Part shown: piece by piece, positions 17,185 through 23,949 of the stretch
How the letters are laid out: each line of letters starts with the position of its first letter
Position numbering within the stretch: the first letter of the stretch is position 1
Assembly: GCF_014192515.1 (NCBI RefSeq)
Contig: NZ_JACHYB010000002.1
Span: 496,001-560,000 of the forward strand
Direction: 5' to 3'
DNA from: Microbacter margulisiae
Lineage (GTDB): Bacteria; Bacteroidota; Bacteroidia; Bacteroidales; Paludibacteraceae
DNA: 64,000 nucleotides
Made by a program: the position numbers and the translations under genes
Notes under the pieces: model-generated
Told to the model about the DNA's origin: nothing
The model's input: only the letters and a program-made list of their open reading frames with translations
Database searches by the model: none

Positions 17185-17800
17185 GCCCAACAAAACTCAG
17201 GATCTTCATTATCCATTATAAAAAATCGGATTAATTGAGTATCTGAAATTTGATAAGAATTGAAACTGACACAGTTTATTTTACGCTACCCAATGGGATA
17301 TGATTATACCTTCAAAAACTCCTTGTATCTTCAACTGGAAGGCCTCTACAATGGGAATAATTCGTCAAATAACCTTCTATCTCTGGATCAATTTAACAAC
17401 AATAACTTAAGTGCTGAAAATCTTTTTCTATCGGGGTTCTCTTTTTTCAGTTCGCTCTCCTATCCTTTTTCACCTCTCGTGAACGGATCGTTAGCTGGCA
17501 TTTATAATGTACATGATCAATTATTGATTTTGATTCCCTCACTGACTATTTCACTGCAAGAAAATCTGGAACTTTCTTTCACAGCACAATTAGTACAAAA
17601 CGTAGACAAAAAAAATGCATTCAATCAAAATATCAATCTTATCTATGCCCGATTGAAAAAAAGCTTCTAATCAGAGTAGAAAACTAACCCATACAAATAT
17701 CACATAAAGGAAGGAAAATGAAAGACACGACACATCACAACAAAATGGCACAAAATGAAATGAAAAAGCAAGATTTTGTCAAAATCAAAAGATCAAATAC

Positions 17801-17829
17801 TTGTCATTTAAGTATTATTTGTATCTTTG
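17801..17829 (+). promoter_or_regulatory. Promoter of the phosphatidyltransferase/gtrA pair
   Basis: TTG (17801-17803) and TATCTTTG (17822-17829) with an 18-nt spacer, about 118 bp before the ATG at 17948. Confidence 0.6.
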
Positions 17830-17947
17830 TATTCTTATATAATACTAATATTGCATAGAACTCAACAAGCATATACTGACAAGGAAAACACGAAGCCGGA
17901 CATTTCATATGCCCATTCATTTAACCTTGATTATAAAATTGTTATCG

Positions 17948-18643
17948 ATGAAACAGGATCGCCAAACCAAAGAAAATGTCTACAAAGTTATTGCGCACGA
18001 CAGAGACCGAACTAATATTCTGAAAACGATAGAATTAAAAACAATCACCTTTCTTGTTCAGCGGACACCATCGTGGGTAACGCCAGATATGCTGACAATC
18101 ATAGGATTTCTGGGTACAGTAACTGTCTTTGTTAGTTTTTTATTAGCCAACTACTTCAATCCCCATCTTCTGTTAATCGGTGTGTTAGGGTTTGGCATTA
18201 GCTGGTTTGGAGATTCACTCGACGGGACCTTGGCTTACTATCGCAAAAAACCCAGAAAATGGTATGGTTTTGCACTTGATTTCACAACTGACTGGTTGGG
18301 AGTCATTCTAATGAATGCCGGATTAATTGTCTATCTGCACCACGCATGGGAATTCATCGGTTTTTCATTTGCTGTTTTGTATGGATGGGAAATGATTACT
18401 GCTCTGCTACGCTATAAAATTACAAATAAATATACTATCGATTCAGGTTTATTCGGGCCAACTGAAGTAAGAATCATTGTTGCCCTGATTTTGATTCTGG
18501 AAGTGCTTATCCACAATTCTATTCTTTATATAGGATTATTTATCTGCGTATTCTTGTTCATTTCAAACATAACAGAAACTATCAAACTATTAAAACTCTC
18601 AGATGCTCGTGATAAAGAAGAAATGGGAAAATCATCGGTATAA
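17948..18643 (+). CDS. CDP-alcohol phosphatidyltransferase family protein
   Basis: A 231-residue multi-pass membrane protein. The CDP-alcohol phosphatidyltransferase signature is recognisable at residues 89-115: D89, D92-G93, A96, G107, D111 and D115. The usual arginine after A96 is tyrosine (R99 lies two residues on) and the gap to G107 is one residue longer than normal, so activity or substrate may differ. The family transfers a phosphatidyl or related group from a CDP-alcohol to make phospholipids. The frame extends to 17909, but MKQDRQTKENVY at 17948 is a better start. It overlaps the gtrA gene by 41 bp, so the two are coupled. Confidence 0.75.
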   Translation: MKQDRQTKENVYKVIAHDRDRTNILKTIELKTITFLVQRTPSWVTPDMLTIIGFLGTVTVFVSFLLANYFNPHLLLIGVLGFGISWFGDSLDGTLAYYRKKPRKWYGFALDFTTDWLGVILMNAGLIVYLHHAWEFIGFSFAVLYGWEMITALLRYKITNKYTIDSGLFGPTEVRIIVALILILEVLIHNSILYIGLFICVFLFISNITETIKLLKLSDARDKEEMGKSSV

Positions 18644-19073
18644 GAGTCTGTTTGACAAGCTTGTTATTTTCTTTAAGGCTCAAATATCTGCCATGATTGG
18701 AGGAGTTTCAGACTACTTCATCATGTTGTTTTTTACGCAGGTATTTCATATCCACTATACTATCAGTATCGCTATAAGCGGAGTTTTGGGGGCTGTGATC
18801 AATTTTTCCTTAAATAAAACATGGGCATTTATGTCCAAACAATTCCCATACAAACACACATTCCGTACCCAGATGATGAAATTCATCGTCGTAGTGATTA
18901 ATAGCATACTTTTAAAAATACTTGGCACATATCTATTTACCACTTACATGCATATTGACTACAGAATCAGCCGTATTATCGTTGACCTGATCGTATCCAT
19001 TGCATTCAACTATAATTTGCAGAAGTATTGGGTTTTCAAACAAGTTAAACAGCAACCGATCCCTGCAAATTAG
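18603..19073 (+). CDS. GtrA-like membrane protein
   Basis: A 156-residue protein with four hydrophobic helices and the GtrA family pattern (GGVSDYFIMLFF, ISGVLGAVINFSLNKTWAF, DLIVSIAFNYNLQKYWVF; the F-N-Y/F-x-K-x-W-x-F motif occurs twice). GtrA proteins are thought to flip or deliver polyprenyl-linked sugars for cell-surface glycan assembly. The overlap with the phosphatidyltransferase gene suggests a joint role in a lipid or glycolipid step. The exact start in the overlap is uncertain. A bidirectional terminator follows. Confidence 0.82.
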   Translation: MLVIKKKWENHRYKSLFDKLVIFFKAQISAMIGGVSDYFIMLFFTQVFHIHYTISIAISGVLGAVINFSLNKTWAFMSKQFPYKHTFRTQMMKFIVVVINSILLKILGTYLFTTYMHIDYRISRIIVDLIVSIAFNYNLQKYWVFKQVKQQPIPAN

Positions 19074-19092
19074 TGTTTTCACTCCAAAAAAT

Positions 19093-19124
19093 AAAAAAGG
19101 CCTCTTTGAAAAAAGAAGGCCTTT
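19093..19124. terminator. Bidirectional terminator between convergent genes
   Basis: AAAGGCCTCTTT pairs with AAAGAAGGCCTTT, flanked by A and T runs, between the plus-strand gtrA-like gene and the minus-strand LRR lipoprotein gene. Confidence 0.75.
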
Positions 19125-19146
19125 AAAATTATATAGCAAAAAACAG

Positions 19147-19905
19147 TTAGGAATTCATTCCTCCCCCAATCGCTATAATATTTGTAAAATCAGACCAGCC
19201 CACAGCTGCCTGATATAAACTTAAAGAAGCACTAGGCACATACAGGATACATGTGTTTGTATTAATTCCGCCAAACACCGACGTGGCCATCTTAAGTCCG
19301 ACCGGAGTAGCAGCATAAGCATAAATGGAAGCCAGATTCCTACAATTGTAAAATGCATAGGCTCCAATAAAATCAACTGCTGAAGGAATAGTTATTACTG
19401 TAAAACCAGTACATCCTGAAAAGGCTCCGCTTCCAAGAGTTGTCACTCCTGCGGGAATCGAAAAGGACGACAAGCCAGAACAATTCATAAAAGCAGAATC
19501 GCCGATAGTAGTAATAGCAGTAGGTAGTGTGACATTAATCAGGTTTGTATTGTCGTCCTTTGATACAGGATTATAAAATGCAAAAGCAGGAATGACATTG
19601 TCGGGATAGTTTACATTTTGTGCAGCTACAGTTCCGTGCGATCCTTGATAGTCAACAATGGTAGCTCCACTTAAATCCAAAATTTTCAGGTCAGGCATGC
19701 TGTCGCGTATAGTCACAAAATCACGTGCATCAATTGTACCTTTGACAATCAACATCGTAGTTGTTAACTTATTCCCCAATAGTGCTGATAATGTTCCAGC
19801 AGTTGAAACATTGACCACTGCTGAACTATGATCTGCTCCATTATTCTTTGAGCAACTAACAAACACAACAGCTAATATACCAATCAAAAATCCAAGTTTT
19901 TTCAT
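19147..19905 (-). CDS. BspA-type leucine-rich-repeat lipoprotein
   Basis: A 252-residue protein with a lipoprotein signal (LAVVFVSC, modified Cys at about residue 18) and about four LRR_5/BspA repeats of some 23 residues in the second half (ITTIGDSAFMNCSGLSSFSIP, VTTLGSGAFSGCTGFTVITIP, VDFIGAYAFYNCRNLASIYAY). BspA-type repeats mediate surface binding, for example to matrix proteins or other bacteria, in oral and gut Bacteroidetes. It ends after a LYQAAVGWSDFTNI segment common at the end of such arrays. It is 12 bp downstream of the LolC/E-like permease gene. The ligand is unknown. Confidence 0.85.
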   Translation of the reverse strand: MKKLGFLIGILAVVFVSCSKNNGADHSSAVVNVSTAGTLSALLGNKLTTTMLIVKGTIDARDFVTIRDSMPDLKILDLSGATIVDYQGSHGTVAAQNVNYPDNVIPAFAFYNPVSKDDNTNLINVTLPTAITTIGDSAFMNCSGLSSFSIPAGVTTLGSGAFSGCTGFTVITIPSAVDFIGAYAFYNCRNLASIYAYAATPVGLKMATSVFGGINTNTCILYVPSASLSLYQAAVGWSDFTNIIAIGGGMNS

Positions 19906-19916
19906 AATAAACGATT

Positions 19917-21173
19917 TTATTTGTTTATAGTCTTATCTTGCTTTCCATTTCTTTCTTTCAAATATTCTTTATTCAAATAATACACAGGGTACAGTACAGC
20001 TAAAAATCCCATTACCAGCACTGTGACAAACACAAGAAGGACATCTGTCCACTGTACGACAACAGGATACGATTGAATAATGAAACCGGATCCCTGCAAT
20101 TTAATCCAGCCAAAATGCTCTTGTCCAAAGCTTAATAGTGTGCCCAAAACGACGCCGACAAATGCTCCAATTACAGAAATCAACCAACCCTCGAGTAAAA
20201 ATATTTTTTGAATCAGTCGATTATCCGCTCCCAGATTACGCAATGTCTGAATATCATCTTTTTTATCAATAATCAACATTGTCAAGGATCCGATTATATT
20301 GAAAACAGCAATCAGGAGAATAAATGACAGAATAAGATAAGTCATCCATTTCTCAATTTTCATAATGCGGAAATAATCGCCTTGTTGCTCAAACCGGTTC
20401 AAAACCATAAAGGATGGCCCTAAAAGTTTTTTTATTTCAGATTGCGTTTCTCCGACATAAACATGTGATTGAAGCTTAAGTTCAACTGCTGTGGCGCAGC
20501 TATCGTTGTAAGAAAACAACATTCTGGCAAGAGGTAACGAGATAATAAAGTAATTATCATCATAAACTGCCTGTTTCATAGAAAAAGTACCCGACACAAA
20601 AACCGTTGCCTGGTTGAAACTGCTTTCCGGATTAATTAAATTAATTTGTCCGGTACGCTTGGGAACATATATAACTACAGGATCAAGCGACTTTGCAACA
20701 GTTCCTAACGCGCCGGCTAATCCAACTCCCATAACGCCGTTCTGAAAGGCTCCATCATATAAAGTAAATGATCCATCGGTCAACAAGGTATCAATGGAAG
20801 TCATCTTTTGAAAATTACTGCCAACCCCTTTTATGGTTGCAGGCATTTGCCGATCCTTATAGCGTAACATAGCATTATCCTCAACCACTGGATCAAAATA
20901 GGCAATGCCGGGTAAACGACGTACAGCATTCCACTCTGGAGTTTTTACATTAAAAACTTTGCCTTGAACACATTCAATTTTCAGATCGGGATCAAAAGAA
21001 CTAAACAAGTGTTCTATCAAGTGATCAAATCCGTTAAAGACCGAAAGCACTGCCACTATAGCCATTGTTCCCACAATCACCCCCATAGCAGAAATAGCAG
21101 AAATAATATTGATCGCTTTATGCGATTTTTTTGCAAAAAGATAACGACGGGCAATTTGCAGTGCTAAATTCAT
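19917..21173 (-). CDS. LolC/LolE-like ABC permease (FtsX superfamily)
   Basis: A 418-residue permease that starts MNLALQIARRYLFAKKSHKAI, followed by a first helix (AISAMGVIVGTMAIVAVLSVFNGF), a periplasmic MacB-like domain and a C-terminal FtsX domain with three helices around DKKDDIQTLRNLGADNRLIQKIFLLEGW. This is the lipoprotein-releasing LolC/E branch. Its ATPase partner is not adjacent, which is common in Bacteroidetes. It follows rbfA by 22 bp. It is likely the housekeeping lipoprotein-release permease, in contrast to the FtsX pair at 10-14 kb. Confidence 0.87.
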   Translation of the reverse strand: MNLALQIARRYLFAKKSHKAINIISAISAMGVIVGTMAIVAVLSVFNGFDHLIEHLFSSFDPDLKIECVQGKVFNVKTPEWNAVRRLPGIAYFDPVVEDNAMLRYKDRQMPATIKGVGSNFQKMTSIDTLLTDGSFTLYDGAFQNGVMGVGLAGALGTVAKSLDPVVIYVPKRTGQINLINPESSFNQATVFVSGTFSMKQAVYDDNYFIISLPLARMLFSYNDSCATAVELKLQSHVYVGETQSEIKKLLGPSFMVLNRFEQQGDYFRIMKIEKWMTYLILSFILLIAVFNIIGSLTMLIIDKKDDIQTLRNLGADNRLIQKIFLLEGWLISVIGAFVGVVLGTLLSFGQEHFGWIKLQGSGFIIQSYPVVVQWTDVLLVFVTVLVMGFLAVLYPVYYLNKEYLKERNGKQDKTINK

Positions 21174-21195
21174 ACGTTATTGAATAAAAAGATAA

Positions 21196-21537
21196 TTATT
21201 CTTTGTGGAGCAAATTATCAATGTTCTCAATATAATCCAAAGAATCATCCAAATAAAAAGCCAATTCAGGGATAACCCGTAATTGATGGCGAATTCGAGC
21301 TCCCAATTGAAAACGAATTGATTTGGTTTTACCTTTCACTTGTTCCAGTATTGCTTCACTTTGATTACTGGGGAATATACTTAAATAAACACGGGCAATG
21401 CTTAAATCAGGAGTTATCCTTACATTGGTGACGGTCAATAATGTACCGTGTCCGGTAGCACGAGCCTCAGCAAGTAAAATCTCGCTCAACTCTTTTTGTA
21501 GCATCCGGTTAATTTTTAGTTGTCTTGTAGTATCCAT
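21196..21537 (-). CDS. rbfA: Ribosome-binding factor A
   Basis: A 113-residue KH-fold protein (MDTTRQLKINRMLQKELSEILL ... TNVRITPDLSIARVYLSIFPS ... RFQLGARIRHQLRVIPELAFYLDDSLDY). RbfA binds the 30S subunit and helps mature the 5' end of 16S rRNA, and matters in cold adaptation. The frame extends to 21591, but MDTTRQ at 21537 is the usual N-terminus; the longer form would overlap the glycosylase gene. It sits between the glycosylase and LolC/E-like genes in a minus-strand run. Confidence 0.93.
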   Translation of the reverse strand: MDTTRQLKINRMLQKELSEILLAEARATGHGTLLTVTNVRITPDLSIARVYLSIFPSNQSEAILEQVKGKTKSIRFQLGARIRHQLRVIPELAFYLDDSLDYIENIDNLLHKE

Positions 21538-21577
21538 AATAAAAAACAAAAAATCCCTTATTCTAATCAGGATTAGG

Positions 21578-22144
21578 TTATAATTTTGCACGTTTATGTT
21601 GCTTCACAGGATTGGCATTTTCCACTACAAATCGCCATGGTTTCTTGCTCCATTCTTCACCGGCATATTCCACGCCTATACGGGGAGTGGTTTTATAACC
21701 AGGGGATAAATCACTATCTTCAATCCAAATCCTTTGGGAATGAGTAAGATCTTCGCCATAAAACGAACGATCCAATTGCAACCATTTGCCTACTCTTCCA
21801 GGTCCAGTCGCTTTATCAATACTTCTAATCAACACTGCCTGCGGATGCCCTTCGGTTCCAGTCACCACATTAAGCATCCAATACATGCCATAAATAAAGT
21901 ACACATACACTTTCCCTCCTGAGGCATACATCACTTCAGTACGGGCAGTTCGTCCTTTACTTGCATGACAAGCTTTATCCTCTTCTCCATAGTATGCTTC
22001 TGTTTCTATAATCATTCCACGCAACTCAGTGCCATCTTCAAGTTTTCGTACCAGAACTTTACCTAATAATTCCGGAGCAACAATACGTGCATCACGATTA
22101 AGAAAAGAAGACGATAAACGAAGAAACATATTTTGCAACGTCAT
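21578..22144 (-). CDS. DNA-3-methyladenine glycosylase (AAG/MPG family)
   Basis: A 188-residue single-domain base-excision enzyme: LARELLGK-like start (VAPELLGKVLVRK), the catalytic stretch MIIETEAYYGEEDKACHA, the MYASGGKVYVYFIYGMYWMLNVV core and the KATGPGRVGKWL segment. It removes alkylated purines such as 3-methyladenine and flips its target with a conserved Tyr. A promoter box overlaps the upstream Met at 22156, so the ATG at 22144 is the likely start, giving a very short leader. Confidence 0.93.
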   Translation of the reverse strand: MTLQNMFLRLSSSFLNRDARIVAPELLGKVLVRKLEDGTELRGMIIETEAYYGEEDKACHASKGRTARTEVMYASGGKVYVYFIYGMYWMLNVVTGTEGHPQAVLIRSIDKATGPGRVGKWLQLDRSFYGEDLTHSQRIWIEDSDLSPGYKTTPRIGVEYAGEEWSKKPWRFVVENANPVKQHKRAKL

Positions 22145-22153
22145 GATTTGATA

Positions 22154-22161
22154 CAAAGATA
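22154..22161 (-). promoter_or_regulatory. -7 box of the glycosylase gene
   Basis: CAAAGATA on the plus strand is TATCTTTG on the minus strand. The expected start near 22147 leaves only a few nucleotides before the ATG at 22144. This rules out the upstream in-frame Met. Confidence 0.6.
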
Positions 22162-22183
22162 GCTACTTTCTGCTTTTCTATGA

Positions 22184-22216
22184 GAAAAAAAAAGCTGCCT
22201 TCTTCAGACAGCTTTC
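22184..22216 (-). terminator. Terminator of the aldolase gene
   Basis: Read on the minus strand, AAAGCTG and CAGCTTT form a stem with an inner TGAAG/CTTC arm, followed by nine T. It lies about 36 bp after the aldolase stop. Confidence 0.8.
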
Positions 22217-22252
22217 CTTTTTCCTCAACAAGTTTGAGGATAGATAATGTTA

Positions 22253-23245
22253 TTAAGCTTTACCTGCGCTACCTAATACATTTTTCACTTTGTGAGTATA
22301 CAAAGCCTTCATGTGATCACGAGCAGGACCTAAATATTTACGAGGATCAAATTCGGCGGGTTTTGTAGCAAATACCTGACGAACTGCCGCTGTCATTGCC
22401 AAACGGGCATCAGAATCAATATTTATTTTGCAAACAGCAGAAGTAGTTGCATGTCTCAAATCTTCTTCTGGAATACCAATAGCATCTTTCAGAGCGCCTC
22501 CGTATTTGTTGATGGTATCAACATCGTCTTGCGGCACAGACGAAGAACCATGAAGTACAATAGGAAATCCCGGAATACGTTTTTCAACTTCTTCCAGAAT
22601 ATCAAAACGTAAAGGAGGAGGCACCAAGCGACCTTCAGCATTGCGGGTACATTGCTCAGGTTTGAATTTATTAGCTCCGTGTGATGTTCCGATTGAAATA
22701 GCCAATGAATCAACACCGGTCTTTTTCACAAAATCTTCAACTTCTTCAGGACGTGTATAAGTATGATGTTCAGCCGAAACTTCATCTTCCACTCCGGCTA
22801 ACACACCCAATTCACCCTCAACGGTTACATCATGAGCATGAGCAAATTCTACAACTTTACGAGTCAAAGCTACATTTTCTTCATAAGGCAAATGCGATCC
22901 GTCAATCATAACGGACGAAAAACCGGATTCGATACATGCTTTACATAATTCGAAAGAATCGCCATGGTCCAAGTGCAAAACGATTGGAATATTGTATCCC
23001 AATTCTTTAGCATATTCAACAGCTCCTTGGGCCATATAACGCAACAAAGTTTCGTTCGCATAGGCTCTTGCGCCTTTCGAAACCTGCAGAATTACCGGTG
23101 AACGTTCTTCAACACATGCTGAAATAATTGCTTGCAATTGTTCCATGTTATTGAAATTGAAAGCTGGAATAGCATATTTGCCTTCAAACGCTTTCTTGAA
23201 TAATTCTTTTGTGTTGACTAATCCTAATTCTTTGTAACTTACCAT
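22253..23245 (-). CDS. fba: Class II fructose-bisphosphate aldolase
   Basis: A 330-residue zinc-dependent aldolase that cleaves fructose 1,6-bisphosphate into dihydroxyacetone phosphate and glyceraldehyde 3-phosphate. Visible family features are YAIPAFNFNNMEQLQAI, the zinc-site VLHLDHGDSFELC, VMIDGSHLPYEENV, EGELGVLAGVEDEV, the GTSHGANKF zinc/phosphate site and VLHGSSSVP. The frame runs on to 23314, but a TATCTTTG box at 23282-23289 lies inside that extension, so the start is MVSYKELGL at 23245 (ATG at 23266 is the alternative). Single gene with its own promoter and terminator. Confidence 0.94.
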   Translation of the reverse strand: MVSYKELGLVNTKELFKKAFEGKYAIPAFNFNNMEQLQAIISACVEERSPVILQVSKGARAYANETLLRYMAQGAVEYAKELGYNIPIVLHLDHGDSFELCKACIESGFSSVMIDGSHLPYEENVALTRKVVEFAHAHDVTVEGELGVLAGVEDEVSAEHHTYTRPEEVEDFVKKTGVDSLAISIGTSHGANKFKPEQCTRNAEGRLVPPPLRFDILEEVEKRIPGFPIVLHGSSSVPQDDVDTINKYGGALKDAIGIPEEDLRHATTSAVCKINIDSDARLAMTAAVRQVFATKPAEFDPRKYLGPARDHMKALYTHKVKNVLGSAGKA

Positions 23246-23281
23246 ATCTGTAGTTTTTAGAGTGAAAATCATTTTTCTTTG

Positions 23282-23289
23282 CAAAGATA
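23282..23289 (-). promoter_or_regulatory. -7 box of fba
   Basis: CAAAGATA on the plus strand (TATCTTTG on the minus), with CAAA at 23312-23315 as a possible upstream element 22 nt away. It sets the transcription start near 23275 and excludes the longest aldolase frame. Confidence 0.6.
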
Positions 23290-23359
23290 CTTCTTTTTGG
23301 GGCGAAAGCCGCAAAAGATAACATTTTTTACAATGAAAAACCTAACAAAAAAGAGGGTT

Positions 23360-23863
23360 TTATTTCAAAACAGACGATTTTGTAACATGCAAATGAAAAA
23401 ATGGCAAAACCTGAGACGGAAAAGCTTCTAGAGTCTGATACAGAGTGGAATGTGTTTTAGTTGGAGCTCCTTTAGACTTTGCAGCATCTAAAAAAGCAAA
23501 CAGTTGCAATAAAATTCCCAAGATCAAAGCTACTTTAAGTAATCCAATCAGAGCTCCCAACAAACGGTCAATCCACGATAATGAAATCGCTTTGAAAAAG
23601 GAGGCCAGTAGCTTCCCTAGAAAAAACAAACCAAGCCCAATGGCAACAAAAAGCAGCAAAAAAGCTAAAGGGGCGGAAAGCTGAACAGAAACATGTAAAG
23701 ATTGTGCTAAAAAATGAGCAAACGGTTCATACAGGGTAGATGCACCATAAATGCCCAGAATAATGGCCGCCAGTGACGCCAGCTGCATAATAGCTCCTTT
23801 CATCAACCCACGGATGAATCCTATCCCCAAAACGACCAGAAAAAATAAGTCCAGTTTATTCAT
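23360..23863 (-). CDS. CvpA family membrane protein
   Basis: A 167-residue protein with four hydrophobic helices, starting MNKLDLFFLVVLGIGFIRGLMKGAIMQ; the D-x-x-F-x(6)-G-x-x-R/K-G pattern is the CvpA mark. CvpA relatives influence colicin V production, envelope stress and purF-linked phenotypes; the molecular role is unclear. The family assignment rests on the N-terminal helix and overall topology. It is downstream of infB on the same strand but separated by a hairpin terminator. Confidence 0.85.
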   Translation of the reverse strand: MNKLDLFFLVVLGIGFIRGLMKGAIMQLASLAAIILGIYGASTLYEPFAHFLAQSLHVSVQLSAPLAFLLLFVAIGLGLFFLGKLLASFFKAISLSWIDRLLGALIGLLKVALILGILLQLFAFLDAAKSKGAPTKTHSTLYQTLEAFPSQVLPFFHLHVTKSSVLK

Positions 23864-23893
23864 TGAACATCTGGTGAAAAGATCAGAAAAACA

Positions 23894-23926
23894 AAAGCGC
23901 CCTTTCAGTTTACTGAAGAACGCTTT
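23894..23926 (-). terminator. Terminator downstream of infB
   Basis: AAAGCG (23894-23899) pairs with CGCTTT (23921-23926), with an inner TTTCAGT/ACTGAA stem. On the minus strand it is followed by TTGTTTTTC. It separates infB from cvpA. Confidence 0.65.
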
Positions 23927-23949
23927 GTACCCAATATGTTATTCAAAAA

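Larger units (their letters stand above)
15776..17290 (+). mobile_element. IS256-family insertion sequence, copy 1
   Basis: A 1515-bp element. Both ends read inward through a common terminal sequence TAAACTGTGTCAG, with related outermost bases (GAGACTGTAAAT at the left; GGTAGCGTAAAA at the right when inverted). It is flanked by a perfect 8-bp duplication, CAATGGGA (15768-15775 and 17291-17298), as expected for IS256. A second copy in opposite orientation lies at 42106-43620; their transposases are identical. Confidence 0.93.
14963..17670 (+). pseudogene. Outer-membrane barrel protein gene, split by an IS256-type element
   Basis: The 5' part (14963-15775) encodes a signal peptide (FLLMAFFPLLLYSQ) and a string of amphipathic beta-strands of the porin/DUF1302 type (CVEMRNRLAVG, RINWGQTFVWNPNDLF, WFPSATSDLELAIKG). 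The 3' part (17299-17670) supplies the last strands and ends LIYARLKKSF. Deleting the element and one CAATGGGA duplication fuses them in frame (MSMG-YDYTFKNSLYLQLEG) into a 394-residue barrel. As found, the product ends after four element-encoded residues (ETVN). It is the last gene of the LolA-like/FtsX operon and presumably its outer-membrane component. Confidence 0.85.

Noticed and set aside
17053..17238. 61-residue frame after the IS256 transposase (also at 42158-42343)
   Set aside because: Overlaps the transposase end and the terminator hairpin and has no known IS256 accessory counterpart.
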